From Chara braunii (Eukaryota > Streptophyta > Charophyceae > Charales > Characeae): 30,223 bases of DNA. The DNA lies in NCBI GenBank assembly GCA_003427395.1, contig BFEA01000207.1:745664-775886 (forward strand), in the 5' to 3' direction. Made by a program: the position numbers and the translations under genes. Under the pieces are notes generated by a model, which ran no database searches, was not told the origin of the DNA, and worked only from the letters and a program-made list of their open reading frames with translations. Below are positions 7,045-17,239 of the stretch, piece after piece; the first letter of the stretch is position 1, and every line of letters starts with the position of its first letter.

Positions 7045-7375
7045 CCACCGGGCCTGAATGAATCTGATAGCAATTACATTCAGAGCTCAGTAGAAAGAGT
7101 CTTAATGTGTGTGTGATTACCACGGGGCGTGAATGAATCTGATAGCAATTACGTCCAGGGCTCAGTAGAAAAAGTCCAAATTGAGTGTGCCCTTTTCGCC
7201 CGAGTAGGTGAGCTAGCAGCAGATCTTCACAAAACGACAAAAGAAAAAGTCCAAATGTGAGTGTGCCCTTTTCACCCGAGTAGGAGAGCTTGCGTGTCAG
7301 ACCTTTGCAAAACGACAAACGAAAAGTCCTAATGTGAGTGTGCCTTTTTCACCCAAGTAGGCGAGCTATGTACTT
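7045..7375. repeat. 75-77 bp tandem array, about 4.3 units
   Basis: Equivalent points recur at 7096, 7171, 7246 and 7323. Two early units share CTGATAGCAATTAC; later units share AAAGTCCAAATGTGAGTGTG, CCCTTTTCACCCGAGTAGG and AAAACGACAAA. The unit changes character along the array, as if two related repeats recombined. Confidence 0.85.
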
Positions 7376-8391
7376 GTATTCGAACATCACGAAAGCAATG
7401 ACGACCCCAGCTCACAAACCGACAAAGTGGTAGACATCCCCCGCCAGGCAGAAACTGAAAACGCCTGTGAACTGAAAATGCAGCGCCCGCGAAGAGCACC
7501 GGAAACACGTGCATGGCGTCTCTGTAATACGCGTCCAGAGCGTCCCGTGAAAACTCCCGCCCGCCTTCTCCCGTAGGTTCCTGTCCCTGTTGCGCAACCT
7601 TTTCCCAACACTGTCCCTGTTTCTGTTGGGCCTGTCATGTGAGACCTGGGTTAGCCTTTAACAAGGAGTAAAGATTTAGATAATCAATGAGAAGACAAAA
7701 TCTTGGGCCCCACAATATAGATGGGGCACTGTTATCGTGTATCTTGTTCTCAGTCATGCTGCTGGTGATAAGCAACCGGACTGCCCCCCCCCCTTGAACA
7801 TATGGGGCACTGTTTATTCAAAAAACAAGAAAAAAAAAAAAAAAAAAAACTAGCTATATGCTAGGGCCTTGGGGGTGAGGTCCCACAAGCAAAGAGGATT
7901 GAATTCAGCACCTGAATCTGGATTTGTTTGATGTAGAGATGCAGAAAAGCAGATCAATTGCGACTTCCTGCTCCTCCATAAACACACCGCTATTCATGGC
8001 GTTAAGTCCAATCCGCTTTGCTTTCTACCTCACCCCAGGAGCATAAGATGCAAGCAAAATAATGTAATGACTGTGTTGGAGAAGCCATATACGTGTTGAT
8101 CCATGCACTGTGCCCCTCGAGCCGCTTCACACCAGACATCTGGGATGACAATGGTGGACTTTGAACTTTGTGGTGACATGAAGGCGTCTGTTGAGATGTT
8201 CGAAGTTATGTTCAACCAACTCAATTGTCTCAAATCGGTTTCAGCCCTCCCCAATGATGCGATGACTGCCCAATTGAATTCTCCATGATAATCTGGAATA
8301 TCAGCCGCTAGAGGTTAAAGATTCCATAGATTCCATGCACCTTTATTACAGCTCTACTGGCCCCTATATGCATATATGCATACGTGGGGTG

Positions 8392-8393
<2 letters not shown>
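7376..8393. other. Intergenic, no gene supported
   Basis: It contains a short C run near 7784 and an A-rich stretch at about 7819-7849 that may be a retroposon tail. The phrase TGGGGCACTGTT occurs twice (7723, 7803). Open frames of 61-83 codons overlap on both strands and show no motifs. Confidence 0.45.

Positions 8394-8423
<30 letters not shown>
8394..8423. repeat. (GA)n microsatellite
   Basis: About 15 uninterrupted dinucleotide units. Confidence 0.92.
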
Positions 8424-8426
<3 letters not shown>

Positions 8427-8547
8427 TCTGCACCCTCCTCTTTTTTCTGTGGCTGCTCTGCGCTTGAGGTGAAGCTGTGGTTGGAAGACACGTGTATATG
8501 AGATCAAATCAAAATACTATGAACGAACAAGAGCAAACTCTGGGCTA

Positions 8548-8761
8548 AAATAATTGGAATAATTGGTCTCAGTTTGACTCAGAAATCACAATCATGCAAG
8601 TCTCCAAAGCTCACACTCACTCGCACAGCAAAGTAACAAGATAGATATCAGCAGAAATAATTGGAATAATCCGTCTCAATTTGACTCAGAAATCACAATC
8701 ATGCAAGTGCCCAAAGCTCACACTCACTCGCACAGCAAAGCAACAAGATAAATATCAGCAG
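8548..8761. repeat. 107-bp tandem duplication
   Basis: Units 8548-8654 and 8655-8761 begin AAATAATTGGAATAAT and end AATATCAGCAG or a close variant, with only a handful of differences. This indicates a fairly recent duplication. No coding frame is conserved across both units. Confidence 0.9.
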
Positions 8762-9253
8762 AAACTCGAAGATATTATTGCAAATTACACGGAAGTATCC
8801 GAACACAAGTTCCAGTGGTTGTGGCCGCCAAGTCCTCACAGTCAGGTATGTGCTCTCTCATGCTCTCTGTCCAACTCTTTTGTCTCTTCACTTTTTTTTC
8901 TATCGATCTCTCTCATTGCCTTTCTCTCTCTCCCAATGCACCTGCTGGTCACACCCTAACTGCTACGTCGTCTCTCTTCTCCCTCGCTAGTTGGAGCTAT
9001 GGCTCTATACGCCAGGTTACTCTGCCAGTTCACCCAACCATTTGCATCGAACCGGCGCACAAGTGTTCAGCAGCACGTCCACAACATGCCAATGAACAGC
9101 TGAGCCGCCCAGGTACTGTAGCTTCTTAAACCACCACTCCTCCTGATACCCAGAAACCTGAATCCCTGTGAGTTAGGGCGGGTTTTATGGAGGGGCGGCG
9201 GCCATTCGTTACCTGCAGGTCCAGTCCCACAATTTCAAAGCGGCAACTTCGGC
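8762..9253. other. Intergenic, pyrimidine-rich, no gene supported
   Basis: CT-rich stretch at 8852-8990 with overlapping chance frames and nothing recognisable. Confidence 0.4.
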
Positions 9254-9552
9254 GATTTTCCGCGCTAAGAGGAATGCAGTTCAATGCACAGAATAATGGG
9301 AAAATTTGAGATCCCATAGATTAGGTTGTGATCTTGCGAGGAAAAACATCAGGAAAAAGAAAACAAAACTTTTGACTGCGAAATAATTCATTGCACTGAT
9401 TTGGCACGTTCTCCATTTTTGCCACTCTTCCGCATGTGGGCCAAGTGATAAAGGACAACTCCATTGATTTTTTGCGCTCAGAAGTATGTGTGAAAAATCC
9501 TGAAAATTGGAGGACCCGTAGATTTCATTGTGATCTTTCCAGAAAAAAAAAA
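9254..9552. repeat. Diverged direct repeat pair (9254-9345 and 9466-9552)
   Basis: Both copies contain GATTTT, GCGCT, AG.A.TG, then GAAAATT, G.GA.CC, TAGATT and TTGTGATCTT, ending in an A-rich run. The spacing is about 212 bp. They immediately precede the LINE fragment, so they could be LINE-associated tails. Confidence 0.65.
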
Positions 9553-9773
9553 ATGCCAGCTCCCACATTGAGTATAGTCTCTCAAGCTAGTGAAAAGTTC
9601 TGTAGGTATCTAGACAAATCCATCCCCCCGACTCTAGCAGAAAAACTTGATACCAGGCAGATTTATCTAGACAATGTAATGACACTAGCAGAATCAGTCA
9701 GACATAGAAAGGCGAAAGGAATGATCGCAACCATACTATTCTTTGACTTGAAAAGGCCTATGATAAAGTCCAT
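9553..9773 (+). pseudogene. LINE (non-LTR) reverse transcriptase, N-terminal part
   Basis: The frame carries TRQIYLDNVMTLAESV, RKAKGMIATILFFDLK and then, after a one-base shift, AYDKVH. This is the classic fingers/palm sequence of L1-like LINE RTs (family form: RQI.DNV...FFDLEKAYDKV). The Asp of FFDL is the first catalytic metal-binding residue. Coding continues after an insert at 9983. The upstream endonuclease region is not recognisable. Confidence 0.82.
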
Positions 9774-9982
9774 TAGACTATATCATCATCCCAAGCAGGG
9801 ATGTCTGGCGTGTAGTCGTTGAGGGGCGCAGTGCATGAGTATACATACGATAGAAACCTTTGTTTGTACGTAGTGTCGTATTATTATAGTGAACCCGGGC
9901 AAGAGCCGTGACCAATATATCAATGAATTTTATACTTCATAGCATAATTTGGATTCATATGAAGATTTAATAAATATACTTT
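9774..9982. other. About 209-bp insert interrupting the LINE RT
   Basis: LINE coding stops after ...AYDKVH (ends 9773) and resumes with WDWLQQGLERMG at 9983, neighbouring residues in L1-like RTs. The intervening AT-rich DNA has no open frame and no clean target-site duplication. It has no GT...AG borders matching the junctions, so a spliceosomal intron is unlikely. Confidence 0.6.
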
Positions 9983-10870
9983 TGGGACTGGCTTCAACAA
10001 GGCTTGGAAAGAATGGGAGTAGGACCAAAATTTAGGAAGTGGATTAAAGTACTTACAATGATGCTCACAGTGCAGTGCAAGTGAATGGTCACATCTCTAA
10101 CATCTACAGGATGACCAGATCAGTAAGACAAAGAGATCCCCTAGCCGCCCCCGTATTCCTCTTCTTCATGGAAGCCATTGCTTCTTACCTAGGAAAAGAT
10201 CCACCTATAGGAAGATTGATAGATGGAACAGGTGATCCCAACACAATCCACCACATCCCACCCATAATACTGTCTGATGATGATATGACAGTCCTCATAA
10301 GAGCCTCCAACTCGTCCTTTGAAGCATTAACGAGAACCATGCAAACCTTCCAACTGGCCTCCAAAATGTGGATTAATTGGAAGAAGACGATAGGATAGTG
10401 GCTTAGGGAGGAATACGTAGACATACCCACGCCTACTGGGAAGGGATTGCTTGGGCAGATCCTAAAGACCCCATGCGTTTCCTTTGAGTCCAGCGACCAA
10501 CGCAATAGCAGCCAGCCTACTAGCCACATGATAGATAAGTTAGGGGAATGGGCAAGGGTATACACGTCTCTCTATGGTCGAGCCCTAGTCCTCAATTCAT
10601 CGATCTTTGCAATGATGTGGTATGTAGCTGCATTTTGGTCTCCGGACCCTGGCAACTTACAGGACCTTGAGAAGAAGGCGACAACATACCTATGGACCAG
10701 AGATCCATCCAAGCAACAGTTTATAAATAAAGCTGCTTGGAAATACGTTACTCGCAAAAAACACCAGGGGGGACTAAAGGGTAACCGATCCCGTGACGCA
10801 GAGTAAGGCACTCCAAACCAAGTGCATACTTAAGATGAAAACCAGACCAGGCTCGCCGTGGATATCACTA
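9983..10870 (+). pseudogene. LINE reverse transcriptase, palm/thumb part
   Basis: It reads WDWLQQGLERMGVGPKFRKW, then after a one-base shift VQVNGHISNIYRMTRSVRQR and DPLAAPVFLFFMEAIASYL (family RQGDPL.P.LF), then LSDDDMTV, the catalytic Asp-Asp box (usually FADD). Next are KLGEWARVYTSLYGRALVLN and WYVAAFWSP of the thumb, and finally, after another shift near 10785, DPVTQSKALQTKCILKMK. An in-frame TAG lies at 10396-10398. The order matches plant and algal L1 elements. Broken, not active. Confidence 0.85.
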
Positions 10871-11080
10871 ATAGTTTTTATGTTCCTATTTTAACAACCT
10901 TTTTCTCATTCTTCTTATCTCTTTATTTATCTAATCAATAATCAACAAGACAAGAAAGAGAAGAGAATTTTTATCTATACATATAAAGTGATAATAGAGA
11001 GAATTTGTCATTTTCTTTCGATATCTATCAGTACAAAATAAAAATCAATAANATATATATATGAATATGAATATTATGAA
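10871..11080. other. AT-rich insert within the LINE 3' part
   Basis: About 80% A+T, with short AT runs and one ambiguous base at 11052. It separates the RT/thumb coding from a further LINE-like coding stretch, so it is probably an insertion or replaced sequence. No terminal repeats were seen. Confidence 0.5.
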
Positions 11081-11341
11081 TGCTGATAAATTTATTAAAC
11101 AAATACCAATGTTCCAAACCCCAAACAAGATGGGGGCCACTTCTTGGGTAATGAGCAAGTCATGGTCCATGCCAACAACGAGGTGGGAAGAGACTAACCT
11201 TTTGAGAGAGATCTTCCTAGCTAAAGTCAAAAACCCCACCAGTAAGGAAAAAATCCTTAGACAACCTCTCTTGTGCAACCCATGGATCACAAATACCCAA
11301 GGACAATCACAGCCCCTAACAACCAAGGATACTAGAGTGGC
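11081..11341 (+). pseudogene. Probable LINE C-terminal coding remnant
   Basis: An open frame with WEETNLLREIFLAKVKNPTS and QPLLCNPWITNTQGQ. The .QPL..NP.I....G pattern is typical of the region after the thumb in L1-like RTs of this kind. It lies downstream in the same orientation as the LINE RT. It is weaker than the RT call because no catalytic motif is present. Confidence 0.5.
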
Positions 11342-11798
11342 GTGTCTACATCAAGTTCCGGTTGGAAATGTGTCACCGGAGGACTTTCAGCCGAAAATTT
11401 GTGCCTTTCTGGGGGGGGGGGGCTTGAAAGTCGTTGGGAAAGCAGTGTGGAGACATCGGGTCCATGCACTATCTGGTATTCGGACATGACCAACGTCCAT
11501 ATACGCCTTCAGCATATTTTCGAGGTCCAAAATGATAGCACTACCAAAATCTGTCTCGGAAAAACCTGCTTTTCTAAGCCTTTTCTAGGGTCTTCAGCGG
11601 GGTCCCATCATTTCGCACGCAATATCTTCCAAGGGCGTTTCTCGGATTTTCGAAAAACGTTGTCACGTTTTTGACGTTTTTCCAATGGGGTCCACCCCTT
11701 CACAAGAAATGTTGTGGTGGAAACAACAGCAATGTCAACAGAACGAGCTCACTAAGACGAATCACGACAGGTAGGGTGGTGAGGGGGATGGGACTAAC
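11342..11798. other. Intergenic, no gene supported
   Basis: It contains a G homopolymer at about 11410-11421 and a region with repeated TTTTC/GAAAA blocks at 11555-11690 that looks like repeat-derived DNA. No motif-bearing frame. Confidence 0.4.
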
Positions 11799-11863
11799 GG
11801 GGGTGCGATAACTGCGAGATGTGACTGGATAGTACGAAGGGTAGGAAGCTGGTCCAGTCGAAT
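11799..11863. repeat. Dispersed direct repeat, copy 1 (copy 2 at 12383-12449)
   Basis: Shared blocks GGGGGTG.GATAAC, CTGCGAGATGTG.CTGGA, AGTACGAAGG.TAGGAAGCT and GTCCAGTC.AAT. About 90% identical by eye, same orientation, 584 bp apart. No coding capacity. Confidence 0.85.
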
Positions 11864-12382
11864 ATTAATCGATGCAAGAGCCATGGGTGTTAGCCTTAAG
11901 TGTAATGGTCTTGGACAACTGGGCCACCATGGAAATCTACTGTGGTGTAGACCAGTGGTTGGGAGAGATCAAGAGCAGGAGGGAATAGAGGGTCCAAAGT
12001 GGGAGTTTTGGAAGGGGGTGATGGGGACTGCAACAAGAGCACGAACAATGAGGGATGGCTGAGAAGGGATGTAGGGGAGTGAGACAAAAACATAAGATTA
12101 ATGGTTGGGAGACAAATGTGCTAACAAATTGTCAATATGGTAGTGTCAATCAATCAAGCACCTACATCGCGTCACTATCTTGTGTCCATGCACAAAGAGA
12201 CGGAGTCTATCACCGATTGTGGGCAAGGGAGTGAATAGAGAGAAAAGGAGGAGGAAAGTATAGAAAGGATTGAGTGAGAGAATTAGAGAATCAGCATCCA
12301 TGTGTAGAGTAGTGGAAAGGGGGGTGAATAGTTGAGAGATATGCAACACATGGTGTGAAAAACAAAGGTTGATGGGGAAAAT

Positions 12383-12449
12383 GGGGGTGTGATAACACTG
12401 CGAGATGTGGCTGGACAGTACGAAGGATAGGAAGCTCGTCCAGTCAAAT
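12383..12449. repeat. Dispersed direct repeat, copy 2
   Basis: Partner of 11799-11863. Sequence outside the pair is not shared, so this is a short repeat unit rather than a long segmental duplication. Confidence 0.85.
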
Positions 12450-13644
12450 CTTTGGGCCTATAAACTAGCATCTTGGCTAAGACCATGCAAGTGTTCATTG
12501 CAGGCCAACCATGTCTGTTGTTGTCAGTCTTTGGTGATTTGACTGCCAAGATTGATATTTGGGCCGATAAAACTTAATTTTAGTCATGTTCTTTGAACCC
12601 GAGCCCATTAGACTGTAAGCCGGTAGTCTAGCATCAATAGGCTAGTGGGAGCAGGGCAGTGTGGCCCTTGGTCATTGTTTCAATAAAAAAAGTTATTGAA
12701 AAGGATTCTGTGGCATTTGTAAACTTCCATCTGGGAAGTTTTAGAAGAGAACCCTAGCGCGGAAGCATTTTTCCTGTTAGGAAGTGAAGGTGAGGTGACA
12801 ATACAACCGTAGCCAAGTTGATGGGATCTGACAACTATTGAGGTACTCTCTCCCCATTTGCTGTGTCCTGTTGTGGGCCGCCTAATGCCCAAGTGAGCAT
12901 AATGTTCAATCAATATGATCAAATGGTTGGGTTGTGTATGTTGAGAAACAGGTTTTTAAGGTTTACTATTAAGTGTGTTTGATTACCTACTTGATGTATG
13001 GACGTGTTTATGACGTAAACTTGATCGAAGCGCGCATAATTCTACTCATCATATCAAAGCTCAGAATGATCATATCTTTTTATGTGACATCTATGACATC
13101 ATCATAACACATTTAATTTAGTGCCGCGTCAGGCATGTTTATTCCAAAGGGTAGGAAGCCAGTAGATGTCGAAGCAACCAACCATTATTTTGTTAGTCTC
13201 ACTGATCACCGAGCGACAAACTGACCGAGTGCCAACAGATTCATACTGCTAAAGTATGTGATGTCCTCTTTCTCCTTGTTGTCTATTGCTAGGCTGCTGC
13301 TGTAAGCGAATGTACTGCAAGCCCTTTGCCCCATTAAAATGTTCGCTTAAGATCAAGTGTGCAGTGACATGCACTGCCGGCCAGTCCCACATCAGCATTC
13401 CATTAAGAACTTGCATCACCCAAGGTACTTTTTTGAAGTGCTTTCAACATTGGCTAATACCCTTTGCATGGAAGACAAAAGAGAGGTGTTGAGAGAGGTG
13501 TGTGATGCTGATAGCTACTAGCAAGGGAGGGAGAAAAGCTATGATTGAGACTCGTCAGCATTGGGAACATAGAGAGAGAGGGAGGGAGAACAAAGATGGC
13601 ACCATGAATAGAAGCCAAGGATGTACAGGTGAAAAAAAAAGAGT
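12450..13644. other. Intergenic, no gene seen
   Basis: AT-leaning single-copy-looking DNA. Only short frames without motifs. Confidence 0.45.
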
Positions 13645-13700
13645 TTGGAGGGGCAAATCAAAAGACTCATAGGTGAAGAGAGGAGAGCTGGAGAAAGACG
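13645..13700. repeat. Dispersed repeat, copy 1 (partner 14527-14587)
   Basis: Shares TTGGAGG..CAAATCAA.AGACT, AGGTGAAGAGA, AGAGCT.GAGAAAG with the partner. Same orientation. Confidence 0.7.
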
Positions 13701-14100
13701 TTTGCAGCCCGTCAGAGGTATGTTTTATACCCCTGAGTCAATTTCGTCGTCGTTCATTCTATCGATCGTCCATTCGGGTCCAGACGGTAGTTGGAAGGGA
13801 GTCCAAAAGGCAGTTGTTGCTTGCAGAGGATCGGTAGCTGCCCATAGGAGGCCGAGGAGGCTGCGGTCCTTGAGTTGAACATTTCAAAATTGGAACGGTG
13901 TGGGCCCTCTCTTCTCAAATAGAAGGGCACTTCGAATAGACGGCGTACACGTTGTATTCAAATACAATATGTATCTTTTCTATTTGAATTTCGAAACAAA
14001 AAGACACGTATTCGAATGGAACATTACTTTTTTTTTTTCCCCTTCGAGGTTAGCACCTGCCCTTGTGCTCCCCGCCATTGACATGCTGTATGCTGCAGGG

Positions 14101-14148
14101 CTCTCTCTCTCTCTCTCTCTCTCAGACACACACACGTACACACACACT
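14101..14148. repeat. (CT)n-(AC)n compound microsatellite
   Basis: (CT)11 followed by two broken (AC)n runs. Confidence 0.9.
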
Positions 14149-14458
14149 TCTTTTGTTTTCCCCAAAACGTTTCGCTTCAGCCCACTAGAGGAGGTGATAC
14201 GAGCATCCCCCTATAGTGAACTTACGACAGAATGCTCCTGTCTATTAGTGGGGAGCCGCACCTGCTGGAAACCGGGTCCAACGTCCCATGAACATCGTGA
14301 ATGAAGCACCAGCCTGGACCCCACACACACACTCTTGGAGTTGTGTATAATGAACAGGACAAAACATAAACACATCACAGTCACTACATTACCTTTCCCC
14401 AAGCACATCAACAAACAAACTATGAGCTGCGCACCTGTGCCCTCCCGGTAAGTCAATA

Positions 14459-14656
14459 GGACTCAAATCATGCCTTGAGGGAGCCTTTGGCACCTCAAGA
14501 CACTAGTTGTAAGTGGTGACAGTAGAGCTGGAGGACCAAATCAAGAGACTAAGTTGTAGGTGAAGAGAAGAGAGCTCGAGAAAGGTGTAGGACTTAAAGC
14601 ATGCTTTGAGGGAGTCTTTGACACATCAAGGCACTAAGTTGTAGGTGGTGATATTA
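14459..14656. repeat. 131-bp-period duplication containing the partner of 13645-13700
   Basis: Segments 14459-14524 and 14590-14656 share GGACT.AAA.CATGC.TTGAGG, AGTCTTTG.CAC.TCAAG or a close variant, GCACTA and TTGTA.GTGGTGA. Between them lies the second copy of the 13645-13700 repeat (14527-14587). Confidence 0.75.
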
Positions 14657-14761
14657 TCGTCATCAGCTTAGTGGGAAGATATTGTTGCACTGAAGGTCTC
14701 TGTTAAGAAGATCCTTGCAGAACTAAGTGATCTTGTCGATGCAATGAAGAGGCCATCTCTT

Positions 14762-15331
14762 TCAGCATGGCCTAATAGGACGAGGATCGTTCAAGTTTGT
14801 TGACTGAACATATCGAGGCTGAGTGAATAATTCATTCAGGGAGTTGGTTAGTTTGGGTAAGGTTGGGCTAGCCAAGTGTTGCACGCTCACAGGCCTGACC
14901 ATCAGGAGTAAGTGATGCTCACATTGATGGGTGCTTTCCTCACAAGGTTTGGGCCACCAATGACAAATGATAGGACTTTCAAAAATACCAATGAATGGCT
15001 GAGGAAACAGTGAAGCTTGACTCAATGCTGCAGTGTACCACAGGGCCGCAAGTGATTGAAAGGCACGAAAAGGGTTCAGCCTGGTGAAGAGGATCTCAAG
15101 GCAATGGATATGTTGTGATTGTACACGGATAGACAGCATTTGTATCATAGGATGAGTGCAGCTACGAGATACAACATACAATAGGGTACCATTTCTCAAT
15201 TCCCCAACCTCTGTTAGCATAGATTGCCTATGTCCTGATGGAGTGGATGATGGTTGCACCAATGATAGCACTAATGATGAAGAAATTGCATTCGAGAAGT
15301 GATTGGAGAGGATGATGTGCATGCAGGTCAT
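14762..15331 (-). CDS. Hypothetical 189-codon open frame, unrecognised
   Basis: An uninterrupted ATG-started minus-strand frame in a gene-poor stretch. Composition is rich in Ser, Leu, His and Pro, with no domain, signal peptide or repeat that I recognise. Its length exceeds most chance frames in this base composition, but the opposite strand is also repeat-like. It may be a chance frame. Nothing upstream or downstream suggests an operon, promoter or partner. Function unknown. Confidence 0.2.
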   Translation of the reverse strand: MTCMHIILSNHFSNAISSSLVLSLVQPSSTPSGHRQSMLTEVGELRNGTLLYVVSRSCTHPMIQMLSIRVQSQHIHCLEILFTRLNPFRAFQSLAALWYTAALSQASLFPQPFIGIFESPIICHWWPKPCEESTHQCEHHLLLMVRPVSVQHLASPTLPKLTNSLNELFTQPRYVQSTNLNDPRPIRPC

Positions 15332-15395
15332 AGCAAAGATTGATGAAAGCAGGGAGCTGCTTGAAGAAGATGATCAAGAAGCGAAGGTTACCTCA

Positions 15396-15507
15396 CTACC
15401 GTCTTCACCCGAATAGAACGCCCGGTCAATATAGTTGTATCTAGACCCGAAATTTACACCAGATACAGCTATAATGACCGGCCGTTCTATTCGGGTGAAG
15501 ACGGTAG
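15396..15507. mobile_element. Palindromic MITE, copy 2 (best preserved)
   Basis: The outer arms of about 48 bp are near perfect inverted repeats: the left begins CTACCGTCTTCACCCGAATA and the right ends with its complement. Within the arms GCCCGGTCA faces TGACCGGCC, and GTTGTATCTAGA faces CCAGATACAGC. A central spacer of roughly a dozen bases separates them. The element proper (CCGTCTTC...GAAGACGG) is flanked by TA on both sides, as in Tc1/mariner-type MITEs. Total 112 bp. Confidence 0.9.
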
Positions 15508-15510
15508 ACG

Positions 15511-15530
15511 CAGTGATCCATGGATCACTG
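15511..15530. repeat. 20-bp perfect palindrome
   Basis: CAGTGATCCATGGATCACTG equals its own reverse complement. It starts 3 bases after the right end of MITE copy 2. Confidence 0.95.
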
Positions 15531-15789
15531 ATGCAGGCAATGGTGGACAGCAACTTCACCCGAAATGCCCTCTTCTAGAAGGCGATCACAAGCTGCAGTT
15601 GGGCATCGAGGTGCAAGACCTGGAAGAGCTGCAGTTGATAGATAGTACGTGCAACCTGTAGTGCAACCTGATGTCAGTAATTAGCAGGTCAACATCAACG
15701 CCTGGTAAGTCAAAGTCAACATTTTGAGATTAAAGTTAGGGTCTTAAAGTCCGTTTGGGGTAGGCCTAAGTGGTATAAGGTTGTGGAAT

Positions 15790-15865
15790 GGGATCTTACG
15801 GGGTTGACTGGGAAAGGGATCTTACCAGGTTGACTGGGAACGGGATCTTATGGGATCGACTGTTG
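15790..15865. repeat. Three 26-bp tandem units
   Basis: GGGATCTTA starts at 15790, 15816 and 15842. Units share GGGATCTTAC..GGTTGACTGG, and the third is diverged. Confidence 0.85.
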
Positions 15866-16019
15866 TACGATACGGCCACCTTAGATGAACTGCTGATGTA
15901 TCTCGTTCTCTCCTCAGCCTCATGGTGCCCTCTATTGCAGTTCGTTTTCCCATTAGAAATCCCATGGACCTGTAGGATGTCCCGCATGACATTGCGAAGT
16001 AGGAAAGAGATTCCCCGGC

Positions 16020-16646
16020 GTGGAGGAGGATGAGAGGAAGAAGAAAGAGGGAGAAGAAGAAACCTCCATCCAGGGAAGAAAGAAGGTAAAGTGGGGGAAG
16101 AAAAGGAGGAAAAAAACAGAAAAGGGGAGAGAGATGGTTAATGGAAAACCCAAAATTCAGGGTTTTCGCCGCATCACTACCAGCAATTTTGTCAAAAAAA
16201 ATTGCGAAAAAACTATGCGGGCTCATAATACAAACATGAAAAAACCCCTATTCGGAGTAGTGGCAGTTTCGGTGAAAAATTTGCCAAAAATGACACCACC
16301 AATAAACCACAAGTGTGCAGGGGAGTTGCAAGTCAGGGAGGAGAAGGAGCAGGCACGGCAGTAGGAGCAGGGACTGACTACCCTGGAGGTGAAGTAGATA
16401 GCAAAGGAATCCAAGCAGATTGCTGCAACCACAACCAGGGCCGCTGATGATGCAGAGGCAGCCTTGATGCAGCTCCGCGAACTGCAGAAGTGCAAGCATA
16501 CTATGGATGCGGGACGAGAACAATATATGGAACACATTGCCCCAATGTTTGCACAACAAAATGTAGACCTAACAGCGGCATATGAGGACACATTGAAGGT
16601 GCAAGTAGAGAAGTTGGGGAAGAAGATAGGGAAGAAGTAAAGGAGG
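16020..16646 (+). pseudogene. Older Ty3/gypsy element, 5' gag region (degenerate)
   Basis: Purine-rich, Lys/Glu/Arg-biased frames lead into a segment that reads (with stops) as a helical gag N-terminus: TRAADDAEAALMQLRELQKC and then MDAGREQYMEHIAPMFAQQN. Orientation and position immediately before the gag core at 16647 support this. It is interrupted by TAG codons in that frame, and no initiator can be assigned. Confidence 0.5.
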
Positions 16647-17230
16647 GTGAGAAGAGGAAGAGGGGGAGGTGGTGATGGAGTTAGAGATAGAGGCGGAGAT
16701 GGGAAAAGGGGAGGTCCATGCAGGCAAGGCGAGGAGGGAGAAAGACCACCGCGTTGGACCAAGTATTCTCCAGGGCTGAGATTGAAGCAGCTTGACCCAT
16801 ACTCAGGGGACAAGGATGAGGATTTGCTTACTTGCGTAGTCGAGATTCGCACCTACATGAATGTAGAGAGGGTACCCTTGCCTGATTGCGACAACGACTT
16901 TGAAGGGGGATGCGAAGGCATGGGTCATGATTCAAGTACATGTTGCAGCCCAGCTTGCTGGCTATGGAGATAGAATTGGTGCATACTTTGAGACCGTCAA
17001 CCCAAGACACCTTCCTTGCTGAGTTGTTAGACTAATTTAGAGACAAGAACGAGTTGTAGCAAGTGACATGATTATTAACATCCACCGCATTCCTTGGCGT
17101 AGTGTAGACGCTTTAGTAGAAAGATGGACAGCCTGCTGCAACAGCCCAGACATGTTGTGACCAGTGAGCAAGCATTGAGGCAGTTAACCAAAGTCAAGCC
17201 CAACCTCAAGATAGAAGGCATGGCATTATG
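16647..17230 (+). pseudogene. Older Ty3/gypsy gag core, broken
   Basis: After an Arg/Gly-rich stretch the frame gives LKQLDPYSGDKDEDLLTCVV and EIRTYMNVERVP, the start of the retrotransposon gag (capsid) fold. After a frameshift it gives GDAKAWVMIQ and, in another frame, TQDTFLAELLD-stop-FRDKNEL-stop-QVT, the family's TF...L...F pattern. Gag forms the particle shell. At least one frameshift and two or more nonsense codons make it a pseudogene. MITE copy 3 lies just downstream. Confidence 0.75.
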
Positions 17231-17239
17231 CAAACAAGG

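Noticed and set aside
9774-9982. Group II or spliceosomal intron in the LINE
   Set aside because: A GAGCCGTG string recalls group II domain V, but its pairing partner and a 5' GTGYG boundary are missing; GT-AG borders do not fit the coding junctions.
16223-16852. 209-codon minus-strand frame with hydrophobic segments
   Set aside because: Antisense of the degenerate gag region, low-complexity Ser/Pro/Cys-rich; the plus strand explains it.
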